A DNA stretch of 64,000 bases from Magnolia sinica (Eukaryota; Streptophyta; Magnoliopsida; Magnoliales; Magnoliaceae), in contig NC_080577.1 of the NCBI RefSeq assembly GCF_029962835.1, forward strand, positions 1,302,001-1,366,000. Direction: 5' to 3'. This document shows, one piece after another, positions 13,501 to 25,119 of this stretch (positions are counted from its first letter, which is position 1; the number at the start of each line of letters is the position of its first letter). Under the pieces are notes generated by a model. The model ran no database searches and was not told the origin of the DNA. It saw nothing but the letters and a program-made list of their open reading frames with translations. The translations under genes and the position numbers were made by a program.

Positions 13501-16500
13501 GAAGAATCATAGATTTGTAACCATTTGACTATGGTTTAATGTGACCTACAATAAAAACATCGATCAAAAATTGAAAATGCTCATTGGATCGAAGAGGTGG
13601 GATATATCGGCACTCCCTGTGCATTTCGTATCGCACAGGTGGGATATAACATATATCGTGGGATATATCGCTTGATATTGTCGATATTAAAAACACTGGT
13701 CACAACATAGAAAACTCTAGGCAGAGAGAAAGCAGGGAAGATTTTGTATCCTCAATATAAAACTTTGAAGCTCACTCGCATTCTCAAAAAAGAAATCAAC
13801 TAATAATGAAGCTTTGTCATTCACTGATCAGTACCTCAAAATGACTGAGAGTTCCATTCTCCAATTCAATTGATTGGTCAAGAATTTCCTTAACTTGGAG
13901 GAAATGACTATTCAATGCTTCGGCCGACACAACATCTCCACTTCTCCCCAACGAAATGCGTTCTCTGATAGACCAAAGATGAGGGCTGCATGCATAAAGT
14001 AAAACCAGTGATTTTGAATCAAACATGATTAGCAAATTAAGTAGAGGAATATTAGTAATTGATCATAAAATCATCATTTGGAAACATATGAAATTGGAGG
14101 GTGTTTTCTTTTCCCTTTCTTTCTAAGACAAAGGATAGCTGTAGAAATATTTCAATGCATTCTAAACCAAAAAATGGATACCCAATGGTTGCAACCCAAT
14201 GTCAAATATATGAATCAACATAGTACATGACAACAAAAGAAGAAAGTCATTCCCAGGCTAATCAAAAAAATCAGAGAGCTAGAAAAGCCAGATAACAGAA
14301 AAAAAGCACACAGATGTATCAAATTGATATAGGCAATATCTATCAAGCCCTTACATGCAAATGAACTATCTATTTCTAGGCATTTTCTAATCAGTCAGTT
14401 GAATTACTGAGAGAAATACCTTCAAATGAAAGCAGTTACTGATGGAAAGATTAGGATAAAGGAGATAATCACTATGTTCACTTGGGAACACTGCAGAACT
14501 CCAAAAACTTACCAACTTGCCATATCAAATTCAAAATTTGGCACCATTTCAACAATTCTATCATAGCAATTTACTGGATGCCCAAGGAAGCCACCCGCAT
14601 CACTCATTACACACTAGTTAGCACTAGGAAGAATTACTCTAAAGTTATTCAAAACTAACAAGTGAACCAATTAAAAAAGAAAAGAAAAAAAAAAAAAAAA
14701 ACTTGGTTATTTACACTTAATCAGCACCAGCTTGATGGGAACAACCTATATGGGGAAAACAAAAAGAACCCAGATGGGGAGGTGGGGGTAGTTTCCTGGA
14801 AGAGAAATACAATGGCTGCTCATGAAAGGTGGATGTTGAGTCCTAGTCTGCCCACATCTAGAAAAATAGTAATAACAAAAAATCCTAGTTTAACCATATG
14901 TAAGATCCCCCTGTTTATCACCATCAGCCCCACATGCATGTGCCATCGCCCAGGACCTTTCAGTCATCAGGTGGTCGACACATGTAAAGAACTGGACAGT
15001 TAAGGAAAGAATTGATCAACAGTCCACATTATACATATATGTCTAGTCCACCACCCAAAGACAGGACAGGCCTGATTAATGGGCCATGTTACATACTTGT
15101 GGGGCCAACCTAGTGAATGGCCCAGATCTCGCATAGACATGCCACAGTGGCATGTACAGGGATATTATGATATGCAAGTATGGGAATGGAAAATGGCTGT
15201 TCAGAAAGTCCCCAATATTCTTGAACTTCCATGCTTCTAACAAGATGTGTAACTTTCAAATAGCCATATCGTCATTATCAGTCTTGTCCCAGCAATCTGG
15301 GGACATCTTTTCAAATAACCATCGATGGTGAAGAATTTATTTATTTTCTGAAAGGTAACACCTGGCAGGGATTGAACCCTGGATCACTCACACACACTGA
15401 ACTGTCTCTACCATCTCATCTAATGCGAGGGAGACAATGGGGAAGAATTTATCTTAAAGATTCTTGAAAAGATAAATAGTTACCAGACTATACCTTGTGT
15501 AACAACCAACAGAATAGCCTTCTTCCCGTAGAATGTTAGAGAGGAATGCTGCAGTTGATCCTTTTCCTTTCGTGCCAGCAATGTGCACAGCCTACAAATA
15601 CCCTCACGCTGGTGAGGTGCATGGATATATATTTCATAAAAACAAACCATCCAGAACTTAAATGTAAAACATGACCAAATACCAAAGTTTTGAAGGCAAA
15701 AAAAAAAAAGAAAAAAAAGAAGCCAATCCAGTTAAACAATTCAACATGAGCAATAACTTAATTGAACTAGAAAAAAAAAAAAAAAAAAAGGCCATAAGTA
15801 CAACTGTGTACTAATAGCTGCCTTGTTGAACCTGTCTGGATCATGCCGTGATCTAAAAAGTCAGTTCCTTGACTCAGTTCTAAGCTGAATCACTTCGCTT
15901 TGCCAGAAACCAAGCACTAAACAGCTTTTTCACCCATAACTCTTGTTTTTTTTTTTTTTTTTTTTTTCTTTTACCTGTGAATCAATCTACAGGGCCACAT
16001 GCACCAACTCTGGAGTCAAGGATGCCATACAAGTTATTGACTCAAGCATCACATAACTTCTCTGAAGATTAATAGGATCAGAATGAATATTTGCTATTTT
16101 CATAATTCTAGCATTTTGGCATACGGAGCTGAATAAACTGTGAAATCTTTCTCTCTAGCTGCCTTATCTTTCTTGTTTGCATTTCAAGTATAAAGTTTGG
16201 ATGGGCCAACAGCGCAAAAAGTGAGTATGAAACTACTTAGTAAAGCAGTAGCAGCAACACTGCACAAAAACCTCAACTACAGAGTAATTCATCAATACTC
16301 TGCTTTATGATTGATAATATCACCATTTTCCGTCATCTGGTGCTGCTCCCACTTTGTCAAAGCTTGAAATCTCATGCAGTGGAGGGCTAGATTCAGGTGG
16401 TGACTCATCCACCATAAAAATCGTATGCGTACATGAAAATCCAGACTTTCCAATCCATCGGCCCCAATGTGTATGGAGCATAGCCAGAAAATTGACTATC

Positions 16501-17416
16501 TTAACTAAGCAATTTAGACTGCTGAATTGGGACAGTTCACGATTTTATTTTTAACCATCCACTTGATAGTCACTAATTGGATGGTTAGGGATGGTTTGAT
16601 CAGTATAACTTTTGTGGAATGCTCCATCCACAGTGGAGCTAAGATTTTAATACAATGGGATGCCGCACATGTACAACTCTTGTGAATGACTGACCACCAT
16701 TTCGAAAATGTGGTCAACTATAACTGCAGTCCTGTCCTTTCTATAATGTATGAACTAAAACATGCATATCACATGGAGGAGCAGAGAGTTATGGAACTAA
16801 CGCCCACCTCCAAACATGACCACAACAAAGCACCTGTGGGGGCATCTAAACCATGTAGGCAACCCTCGTCTGACGAGAGGATGCATTTACAGAGACAATG
16901 GATGGTTTCAAACAAAGTTCCTACAGTCTAAACCGAACATACACTCTGGCCCCACCTCATGAGTGGCTCACCAAGCATGACATTCGTGCCAGGCCATCAA
17001 CACAGTGGGCACCACTTGTTGCATGATATGGATGTCCTAAGAACACACGGTGAGTGTGAATTGTGAAGAGGTGCACAAAGACCATTACAGAGTTTCAAGA
17101 TTCGTCTGAATAATACCTTGAAATTGGAATGAGGGTTTCCGAGGCATTCCATCAAACGCCTCATCCGCCCCAAATCGAACCCGTCTTCTGAGTCCGTTCC
17201 ACCGCCTTTCGGCACGCCCATTCTCTCGTAATTCTTCAGATTCTCCATGTAATCCAAGAAATCCTGCATTTTCGAATCATCGCCGTTGTCGTGATCGACC
17301 TTCGTGTCGGTCGAAAACCCTAATCTCGTAACACCGACTCCCGTCGAGGGCGCCAGCTTGAGGTACTGTCCTACCCGATTTCCCAACTGACGGAGGATAA
17401 CGGTATAAGAAGCCAT
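4568..17416 (-). CDS. DHFS: Dihydrofolate synthetase (DHFS/FolC family), ten exons, complete
   Basis: Joins dihydropteroate and glutamate with ATP to make dihydrofolate (EC 6.3.2.12); in plants this is a mitochondrial step of folate synthesis. Exons in gene order: 17416-17117, 15591-15494, 13985-13835, 10620-10558, 10341-10180 (or 10177), 6945-6754, 6322-6223, 6127-5996, 5925-5794, 4929-4568. Every intron reads GT..AG and phases agree, giving about 563 residues, close to my recollection of plant DHFS. Seen: an Arg-containing, acid-poor N-terminus of about 38 residues that suits a mitochondrial presequence; [13 protein letters not shown]; the P-loop AGTKGKGS at the start of exon 2; [31 protein letters not shown] followed by IAMAKSGI (Mur-ligase central domain); LGDHQLQNA; and LIDG-AHTEAS split over exons 8 and 9. 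The exon 5 donor is ambiguous by one codon: ending at 10180 gives RP-LVMGG, the usual length. Introns 3 and 5 carry transposons. No frameshift or stop was found. Family-level call is firm; the choice of DHFS over folylpolyglutamate synthase rests on overall similarity. Confidence 0.93.
7930..7948. repeat. 19-base C homopolymer flanked by T-run
   Basis: Nineteen C residues follow a T-run and lead into CTTTCTCTCC, inside DHFS intron 5. In the sense of the DHFS transcript this is a G19 tract. A pyrimidine-rich TTTC/TTCT stretch follows at about 8014-8060. Exact length may be uncertain because long homopolymers are prone to sequencing error. Confidence 0.85.
8155..10149 (+). mobile_element. 5'-truncated L1-type LINE with 16-bp target duplication, in DHFS intron 5
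   Basis: Non-LTR retrotransposon relic, antisense to its host gene. The duplication AAAATAAATGAGCAGC occurs exactly at 8139-8154 and 10150-10165. The element begins inside reverse transcriptase ([13 protein letters not shown]), has [20 protein letters not shown] and [19 protein letters not shown], then after a frameshift near 8540 [10 protein letters not shown] with both catalytic Asp. Next come [23 protein letters not shown] and [18 protein letters not shown]-terminal zinc-knuckle-like region with [14 protein letters not shown] runs to a stop near 10060, followed by an A-rich tail. A small deletion lies near 8910, and stops interrupt the remainder. It cannot be autonomous. Its 3' end lies about 28 bases from the exon 5 splice donor. 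Confidence 0.95.
11186..11962 (-). pseudogene. Decayed LINE-like fragment with an RNase H-type domain
   Basis: In DHFS intron 3. On the minus strand, in shifting frames, about 11260-11530 reads like the RNase H domain that ends many plant LINEs: an [25 protein letters not shown] strand-turn, then a helix ending [19 protein letters not shown]. Upstream, 11714-11962 stays open with Trp-rich sequence such as [16 protein letters not shown], possibly the linker before that domain. Stops and frameshifts occur between the blocks. No tail or target duplication was identified. The family call is by eye. Confidence 0.5.
11907..12143 (+). repeat. Diverged direct repeat of about 53 bases flanking the SINE
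   Basis: A stretch beginning AAAACCTCCAG and ending AATGCCAAA-ATGCTA occurs at about 11907-11961 and again at about 12092-12143, with several differences. The SINE sits between the copies. Either the target was already a tandem duplication, or the duplication came with or after insertion. Confidence 0.7.
11963..12086 (+). mobile_element. tRNA-derived SINE
   Basis: Inside DHFS intron 3. It has an A-box-like TCAGTGGTAGAGTCTGTGAG and a B-box-like GGGTTCGAGTGCCC, then a GTGTGTGAGTGTGTG stretch and an A-rich tail. The 9-bp TGCTACCAA flanks it at 11954-11962 and 12087-12095. Related copies occur at 23545-23684, 25590-25692, 30932-31015, 59811-59959 and 61404-61560. Confidence 0.8.
12947..13698. 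mobile_element. Non-autonomous hAT element with 8-bp target duplication
   Basis: In DHFS intron 3. Ends are CAATGTTTTAAATACC and, inverted, CAGTGTTTTTAATATC, the CA(G/A)TGTTTT form typical of plant hAT ends. GTCACAAC lies directly outside at 12939-12946 and 13699-13706, a perfect 8-bp duplication as hAT transposases make. The interior has no transposase but repeats GGGATATATCG-type motifs near both ends, plus an A-run at about 13157-13174. Confidence 0.9.
15336..15440 (-). repeat. SINE-like fragment in DHFS intron 2
   Basis: The stretch GGTAACACCTGGCAGGGATTG followed by AACCCTGGATCACTCACACA closely matches 32310-32360. On the minus strand GGGTTCAATCCCTGCCAGG looks like a tRNA-type B box. Boundaries and target duplication were not resolved. 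Confidence 0.5.
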
Positions 17417-17473
17417 TTCCCGCCAGCGAGATTATTATTATTTTTCCCCTATTTTCCTCCTCCATTTTCTCTT

Positions 17474-17483
17474 CATTTTATAG
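17474..17483 (-). promoter_or_regulatory. Probable TATA box of the DHFS gene
   Basis: The minus strand reads CTATAAAATG here, about 58 bases upstream of the start codon at 17416. Transcription would then begin near 17445-17450, leaving a short leader of about 30 bases that contains a run of AAT repeats. Placement is by motif and spacing only. Confidence 0.5.
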
Positions 17484-17499
17484 GTGTGGCTAAGAGGTT

Positions 17500-18715
17500 T
17501 GAGTTCATTTTGTCTCTATCGCGACTCAGTGTCCAGCGTCTGTCGCCTCCCACTGAGGCCACATGCTGCGAATGTTTGACGATTTTAACGGTCCATATTC
17601 TCTTTACTACCATGAATATGATATCATCCAGAAATCACACTTCAGTTTTGGTTTTACCTTTTGATTCTTGGAGCTGAACGCGAGCCATTGGAAATTTCTT
17701 TTCGTTGTATTAATGTCTTCTAAATATAGCGATAGTCATAATCATCCATCCAGAGTAATCTTATGAAAGTTAACTTTAGAAAGTATACGAAACAACATGG
17801 ACAGTTCTGATAATCGTAACAATCATCATGTAGGCCCCAGTCCGCAGCGACGAACTCTGATAATATGTCGCGATGGAGGAACAAGAACTCCCGTCGTAGC
17901 TTCGCTAAGCCCACACGCTTGTACACGGGATACCATCTACACTCCACCCACGTGCAAGGTAACACATGTGCGGGATCCAATCTGACCATAAGATGTGATC
18001 TACTGTTGAGATTCATTTGACCAAAATCTCGGCTGTCCGTTGATTATTTAAGCCACACAGTTTTTTCACGCCATCTTTTTATATCTAACGTGTTGGCCTC
18101 TTTGATGAGTAGAGGGGCCCGGGTTTTTATGTAGGCATCTAACCATTGGGTCCCACCGGATGGATCGCTTGGATCTCAAACATATTGCCACGTTGGCACA
18201 TGGGTGGCGTGTAGATGGTTCTCTTGTACACGCGTGTGGGCTTAGCAAAACCTGCGTTTTACATGTCGTGACTAGGGGCGCTCCTGGCCTATCAATCGGT
18301 GATCTAAACTGCTCGTATGATAGGTCCCTCTACCATCTAACGGGATGCCTTGAAATTTCTCCAGAATGGAGGATTCTTTAATTCTTTAATTTCTCCAGAT
18401 GGTCGAGGAGAACATGCAGCAAATGCCCATCCACTATGCCAAAAACACTCCAACAGTCTAGATTATTGAAAAATGGGCCTCACTTTTTGGGATTGAACCC
18501 AAGTATCTGTTAAGCGTTAGTTAGTAGACCTTTAATTAGCTAAGTAGTTGGGCTAGATGATTTACATGGGCCCAACTTCTTTGGTAACCTTTGCAAAATT
18601 TCTCCATTGAATATGGACCATTGATTATTTTTATGCTCCACCTTCTCTTCACTGACTATTTAGAGGCATCTGATATAGTTTATTACTGTGATTTTTAAGC
18701 TACTATTGACCCATG
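17500..18715. other. Intergenic upstream of DHFS, no gene seen
   Basis: Moderately GC-rich with scattered short frames on both strands, none recognisable. The stretch at about 17870-18260 contains two short inverted segments (GCCCACACGCTTGTACACGG and, reversed, CTTGTACACGCGTGTGGGC), suggesting a further degraded foldback repeat. Confidence 0.4.
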
Positions 18716-18740
18716 GTGTAACCCTATGTCACTTGTTCCA

Positions 18741-18999
18741 CTTAGGCCAGGCAATGGATTGGGTTCTGTCCGGGTCCAAGTCAGCCCAAGCCCAACCCCT
18801 TCCAAACGGGTAAGAATCCTGAACCCACAATCCATTCTCCTATGATCCGATCTGACCCACTTGAAATTTTCGGAGCCGACCCATTTAATTGTAACCAGAT
18901 TGGGCTGGATCCTTAAACTACCATCTACCTGACCTAACGTGGCCGAAACCTGGCTAAGAAGCAGGTTCGGTGGGTCAACCTGACCCATTGCTACCCCTA
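18741..18999. repeat. Probable non-autonomous hAT-type repeat
   Basis: The left end contains GGCAATGGATTGGGTT; the right end, inverted, reads GTAGGGGTAGCAATGGGTC, giving imperfect inverted termini around a stretch rich in GACCCA and GGGCT. No clean target duplication was found. The right end overlaps a 68-base-period duplication: CTGACCCATTGCTACCC at about 18979 recurs, changed, at about 19047. Confidence 0.5.
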
Positions 19000-19099
19000 C
19001 TTCCAATTTTCCTAAAGCCAATAGAGAAGACACAAATTGTCAGGATTTGACCCATTGCTACCCTTGATTCCAATTTTCTAAAACCAGAAGAGAAAATAG

Positions 19100-22000
19100 G
19101 ATTGAATTTTCGTGCAGCTCAACATCCTTAGCTGTGGGGCCCGCCTGGTGATCCCAACAATGTATCTAGTCTGTGGGCCCATGGTGAATGAGACATACAC
19201 GAAATCTCCTCCATCAAATAATCCCAATCATCTGACTTACCAGGGTTAGATGTGGACTATGTATAGCAGTAGTCCAGTTTCATCAGATGGCAAGGATCAT
19301 CTAATTGGAAATGAAGATCCACTGTCTTAAGCATCTCCACTGTGCAGCTGGCACATAAATGAGGCTGTGAACCATCCAAGTAGTATACAAATGCTCTGGC
19401 CAAGGTTCAATAGCTCATACGTGATGATGCTGTAGATATGCGCATAGCGTATTGTGGAGTTATATGGTTGTCATGAACGTGTATGCATTCCTATATTTTT
19501 ACCCTTGAATACCTCTGTTTTTTTAATTGAGTAAGATACAGCCTTGAAAACCTTTTCAACACCCACACCACTGTGTTGTTTCGTTCTTCGCTATACAAAC
19601 TGCAGGTGCACTCTCTTCCAGCAGCTTGTGGTTGAGGGCGGATGATAGTGTATATATGCATTGTATGGCCATCATGAATTGGGTTTTGCATGTCTTGTGC
19701 ATGAAGGCGTTCTGTATTTACACCCTTATCTATCTCTGTTTTTATCGAATAAGATATAGCCTTTGAACATCGCCAATTTAATATAATTAACAGAAGTTCA
19801 GGTTTTCACTTTGTACGAGTGGGACCCACCATTCATAGATCTATGGACCAAAAGTTTTCTTATTGGAAGAATCGTGACCCTTCAATAAGGGACCAACAAA
19901 TGGACAGGGTTAACAAAATAAGTTCATTTAGTCCAAATTTTAAACTGTTGATACTTGATCGAATGAGACCAATGATCATGAATACTTTAGAGATGCCCAA
20001 TCTTCTTGCACTTTGATGAACCAGACCTTTCATTTAGAAGCACCTATGGTATATGAATCTGATCAAGATGGAAAGAATCTCATTAGCTGGAGATGAGTTA
20101 GAAGATGCTTTTCAGGAATCTTTTTTTTTTTTTTTCAGTTAGTTTGTAATTTGTATGGACGATGAGATCTCAGATTAGTGATATCTTCTCTATATTAACT
20201 GTCCCTGGTGGATCAGATCGGAGACATAACATATAGATGAGCAGTTTAGATAATCAAATGAGCGTGCAGATCGGGCCACATATTGGCAGAAAACTAGTGC
20301 TGTGAAGATTGCACACTTGATTAATCAAGCATGGTCGATGTGATGCCGTTGTTCTTTTTCAAAGTAAGGCAGTCAGCCAAAAACAGTGAATTATGTTTAC
20401 TTGGCACTTGGAAACTTAATTAGCACTTCCTTGTTCATGCAAATGATGAGCCATGTGACTTGTACGAGTTGAATTGGGTTCAACCTGGTTTGACACCGTA
20501 TGTCAGATTAGCAAATAGAGGTTGCGACAGCTTGACTCCGTCGGCCATATCAGCACAACTCAGAATTAAAGGACGTCCTAGCCACTGAGTCTTAAAATCA
20601 TGCTCTTGATTGGGTTATTCACCAAAATTTAGGTAATGGACATTTTGAGTTGAGAAATCAAATTACAACTTAATCAATAATAATCATAGTGAGATGCTCC
20701 AATGCTCTTATTAGAGCACTTAGTAGTGCTCCTAGTTGCATTGAACTAACCATTATGTTCAAAACAAAATTTCATTGGTAATCATGCAAACATCACATTA
20801 ATGGGATGATCTAATTCATTTTTTTATTTGACTTTAATATTGATGACTACGGTTGCCTAACAAAAATGATTCTTTAGAATCATTAGCAGCCCACCAACAA
20901 ATAGACAAATTAATTTATTGTTTGGACCTATTTTTCTGTAACTAATCATGATCTTCAATATTAAAAGCTATTGATGAGATGCTTAACATTATAGCAGACG
21001 GTGTGATGTTTACATGGCAGCCTATGAAATGTGCAGTCTTAATGGATTGGACTGTCCAAATGTCACAGTAGAGCACTGGAGCTTTTCTTATAATAATTGT
21101 AGACATCCCACCCAGGTTGTCTAGGTCTATATAAGTCTATATGTCTATCCAAATTAATCCAATCTGACCCCAAAATAATCCAAGCCCTAATCCCAACTAT
21201 CCAAATGCTAAAATAAGCCAAATTAGCTATTTGATAGAAGTGGAAGCCAAGATCTGCTCCAAACTTTTCTCCCCCAGAAGCTGCCAAACATTCTCACGAT
21301 TAGCGGTCAATCAATTAGAAGTTAGGATTTGGTCAAAGATGAGTAGCAGAAATTGGATCTTTGTTCCTTAATGATGACCCAATTATTACATTATTTTCTT
21401 AGCTTTTTGAATTTTTTGTCATCGCCTATTATCGTAAGTAATTTCGTAAACATTTTATTACAAATTCTTAAAAGAAAAGTAGTACTTCACATTTTTACCC
21501 ATAAATTCCACTCAAATTACCTAACTAATTACCCTAATTACTAATAAGAAGATGTCACGTGTCCAAGACTTTCCAATAGGCAAATACAACAAGCCATGTG
21601 GTATTTTACCTATCACCTACTCACTAATAACCAAAATGTCATTAGTTTCACCTATAAAAAACATTCACCTTTTTCAATTTCAATCACCTTTCGTGAAATT
21701 CATGCCTCCATTTCATCATCCTCTTGATTTTATTTTCATCGAACAAGGAAAAGGAAAGAGGTGGTGCATGAAAGAAATCAACAGACGCATGCAGAAGAAA
21801 ATCAAGCTATGTATGTACAAAAGCAAGTGCTAGATCTGACCCATTTTTTCATTGTACTTCTATTTCTTCCAAAAAGCCAAAGAGCTGCAAATCCCATGAA
21901 AGTTGGCCTTCATCTTCTTCAACCTCTCTTTCTTCCTCTCCCTATCAACGTTCCGTTTCCTCGAGCTCATCCCCATCAACCCACTCCACAGGACCACCTT

Positions 22001-22765
22001 GGTGGGCCCTACCTTGCCTCTCGAAGAGACCCGATGAGAACTGTCGAAGAAACATCTGATCAGTCTCCCTGATCCGCTAGCAAAGGGCATCAACTTACGA
22101 TCGATGAGGTGAGACAGAAACTAGTTCGAAGGAGTCGTACAAGGGGTTGCCACAGTCCCAAAGGTTAATAACGTCGCCATCTTCTCTCTCCTCACCTACT
22201 TTCATCTGGGCCTGGTTCTGGGCTTGGGCATAGCCCTGAAGATTTCAATGGGCTTTGACGAATCCCAGATGGGTATTTAAGAGTCCATGACAGCTTTCGT
22301 TTCTATATCCTAATGTAATATAGAGGGGAGAGATGCAACGAACTTTCATTTGGTAATTTCGTAGAGGAGTTGGTTCTGTCTCTATCAGGACACAGGATCC
22401 AAAATGTACATCGCACCCACTGGGGCCCACAGGAAGAATGGTCTGATGATCGGAACGTACATTTTGTTAATGATGAAAATTAGGAAGAACAAATGATTTT
22501 CACCCTCCTATTTGGAGATGAATTAGAGTAGTGAAAAGAAAGTTTTCAATGTATCTTATCATTGGGACCATCGTCAAAATGGGACAAACTTTTATTGACG
22601 GTTCAAAAATACCTTTACATGTCATCAAGTGGGTGCAGTGGTTGCTAATTCATGCTGCATTCAGCGTTGAGACAAAGTTGTATGTTGTTAGGTACCTCAT
22701 CCGATGGAAAGGACCGGATTGGCTACTTCCCCTACCACCCGCCAATGGCTGGTGGTCGGTGCCAT
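19100..22765. other. Intergenic, no gene supported
   Basis: Two similar stretches near 19440-19520 and 19640-19760 share TATGCAT and a GAATAAGATA(C/T)AGCCTT-like tail, a decayed repeat. At about 21660-22080 there are overlapping open frames on both strands, rich in Ser, Pro and Leu, but I recognise no domain and see no splice or promoter support. Confidence 0.4.
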
Positions 22766-22860
22766 GTGGGCCCACCATGATGTATGTGTTTCATCCATGC
22801 CGTCCTTCTATTTTTCTAGATCATTTTAGAATATGACCAAAAGCAATGAACCCAGTTGAA
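22766..22860 (+). repeat. Foldback element, left-arm fragment
   Basis: Begins GTGGGCCCACCATGATGTATG and continues through CCATGCCGTCC to TCTAGATCATTTTAG, the standard left arm. The right half is missing. The upstream AAGGACCGGATTGGCTA resembles the family's outer terminus. Confidence 0.75.
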
Positions 22861-23182
22861 GCGGCTCATTTCGTGTACTAGAAAAGCCTATCTGTATATG
22901 AACAAGGATTGATTTGACTTTCCCATCTAGCTACTCTAGGTTGGGGATAGGTCTAGGTGGGAAAGTTATAGACACCTTTCCATACTTTGTATACGGAGTA
23001 GTTCACTTTATTTCATCTATGATATTGGGCTTCGACGGTATTTAATATGCACTTCTTGGACCTGAGAGTCTTGAAGAATCCTTTCCATTATGCGGTTATG
23101 TATGGCATGTCTTTGAAGAATCGGGGCACAGTTTGGGTACTAACCCCCACCTGTCTGGAACTCGGGACATCTGGGCCTCTTA

Positions 23183-23415
23183 CAGGCCACTGTGATGCAT
23201 GAGTTTTATCCACACCATCCATTCGTTTTTCTATGTTGCTTTAAATTACATCCTAAAAATAAGACAAATCCAAGTCTCAAGTGGACCACATAGTGGGATT
23301 AAACGGATACGGTTTAAAACTTCTTAGGTGCCATGAAAGTTTTGTATCAAGTTGATATTCGTGTCTTCCCTTCGTCCAGGTCTATATGTCCTCATGAACG
23401 GTGTAAAATAAATTC
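23183..23415 (+). repeat. Foldback element, partial
   Basis: Starts CAGGCCACTGTGATGCATG, runs through TCCACACCATCCATTCG and GTGGACCACATAGTGGG, and breaks off after the CTTCGTCCAGGTCTATATG centre. The right arm is absent. Confidence 0.7.
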
Positions 23416-23544
23416 ATACACAACAATGGACCATCGAAGTCCTGGCCTATCCCAGGCTTAGGACAGGTGGGGAAAGTACCCACTCCGGGTTGAAAAAATG
23501 GATGTCTTGTGTCCTAAAATGGGATGCGGATTGGCCAGTAACCC

Positions 23545-23684
23545 TTTTTTTTTTTTTTTTTTTACATGCACGCACACCCCCACATACTCACACCATGGTG
23601 GAATTTCACTACTTATGGGTACTCAAACCCTTGACCCAGTGTTGAAACTCTTGAGAGTCTACCACCCAAGCAACAGTAAGGACC
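23545..23684 (-). mobile_element. tRNA-derived SINE
   Basis: Same family as the copy at 11963. Read on the minus strand: GGTGGTAGACTCTCAAGAG (A-box region), GGGTTTGAGTACCC (B box), a TGTGGGGGTGTGCGTGCATG stretch and an A tail (a T-run at 23545 on the plus strand). It is flanked by related copies of GGATTGGCCAGTAACC (23528-23543) and AGATTGGCTAGTGAACC (23686-23702), a diverged target duplication in the terminus of a foldback element. Confidence 0.8.
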
Positions 23685-23730
23685 CAGATTGGCTAGTGAA
23701 CCTGCCACTACCCAATGGCTAATAATCTTT

Positions 23731-23905
23731 GGGCCTTACCATGATGTCTGTGTTTCACATATGTTGTACATTCATTTTTTTCATATTATTTTATGGCATG
23801 AGTTAAAAAATGAGGTAGATACAAATCTCCAATGGATCACATCACAAGAATCAGTATTGATTGAATGCCCACCGTTAAAAAAAAATCTGACTCTCCACTC
23901 CGACT
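23731..23905 (+). repeat. Foldback element, left half
   Basis: GGGCCTTACCATGATGTCTG, then TGTTGTACATTCATTTTTTTC, GGATCACATCACAAG and an A-run near 23877. The right half is missing. Confidence 0.65.
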
Positions 23906-23919
23906 GACAAACTCTGAAC

Positions 23920-24720
23920 CGCTTCAGCGTCATGAACCTGCATACTTGCGATGAGCAAAGGAGACCCTGGTCTAGGTAGGGGACCCTCCGATGCCTAAGT
24001 CAGGTTAAGGGAATCTGGGTCTAAGTTCGGGTGTAGTAAGAGAGTGCAAGATGTTACGTACCGGTAGCAATAAACTCCCTTTGTATTTATACCTACCGGT
24101 CGGACGGTTTGGGTCAGTTAATCTCGGCACGATTCACTCAATTAGTAAGATTTTATGATGGTAGAAATATTATCCATAATCCGGGAATCGTGTAGCATAT
24201 CGTGCGTATCTGCGAGCAAGACAATCGGTCGTGTCTGCTTAAGGTAGTTTCTTAGTTTAGCGCATGGAACGTATACATTCCGCCTCGACCTCGGCTCGGG
24301 ATCCCAGGCCAAAGAGACCCTGACTCCGAGCCTCCGACCTAGACCAGCATACACATGGGCTTTTGCTATTGGGTTATTAAACAAGGACCGCGTCTCAAGT
24401 CCGAACCAAGCTCCGGTCTAGACTCATGATGGACTTGGCCCTACTTGTCTGCCAAGTATTCTGTAAATCTTCCCTTCGAGCTTCGAGGTGGGCAGCGGAT
24501 TTAACTCGTTGAGTTGAGTTTCCCCGCAACGAGTGACACAGATGTAAATGATCGAACGATTCGTCTCTGGTTGGGCGGTAGTGGAGCAATCCGAGATCTC
24601 GCAAGTAGGTTTCGGTATGATCTTCGCATTGACTGTCTCGGTCTTAGATTACTCCAAACCAATAACCTCGGTGCAGTAACTCGACTGAGGTCGAGCCGAG
24701 CATCTTCCTTCAGATTAATC
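23920..24720 (-). mobile_element. Solo LTR (gypsy, possibly Tat/Ogre-like), minus orientation
   Basis: Pairs with 38040-38935 in the opposite orientation. Shared landmarks, minus strand: AACTCAACTC, GGAAGATTTACAG-like sequence, GAGATTAAC, TATA-like TATAAATACAAAG near 24090, GTACGTAACATCT, and CCTGACTTAGGCATCGGA ending in a GGGTCTCCTTTGCT-like stretch. No primer-binding site, polypurine tract or coding region is attached, so I call it a solo LTR. The ends are approximate, and the Tat/Ogre assignment is from the general look of the LTR. Confidence 0.6.
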
Positions 24721-24904
24721 TTACAGTTTTACTTTTATATATCTAATCCGATTAGTGTGGCGTTGGACCTTGGAATTGAAGGGACTCAAATCTTCCCATA
24801 ACAGTTCTGATCTATATGACCTAACCAATCGATTGGGTTTCAATTAACATTATAGTGGGCCAAGGATGATTTTAATAATGGACATTTAATCATTGTTGTT
24901 TTTT

Positions 24905-24996
24905 TTACAGTTTCGGAATCTAAGTCTTAAAATGATCTGAAAATTTAAATATACATGGTGGATAAAAAACATATATCATGGTGGGGTTGGGCCAGC
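24905..24996. repeat. Foldback element, right-arm fragment
   Basis: Holds TTAAAATGATCTGAAAA, GGTGGATAAAAAACATATATC and ATGGTGGGG, the family's right arm, followed by AAACCGCGTCCCC, which resembles the family terminus. The left arm is gone. Confidence 0.65.
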
Positions 24997-25119
24997 GTCA
25001 CTAGCTAAACCGCGTCCCCAAAATAAGAGAGACACTGGCTATCATTTCTATTAAATGACGGGAGACAAACTTCCTTACTCACCTGCCCCATGCTAACCTC
25101 CGTCACGCATGCGCTATAA

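Noticed and set aside
21552..22093. Overlapping frames of 77-103 residues, Ser/Pro/Leu-rich.
   Set aside because: No recognisable domain, both strands open, no convincing splice sites or promoter. Possibly a gene remnant, but not supportable.
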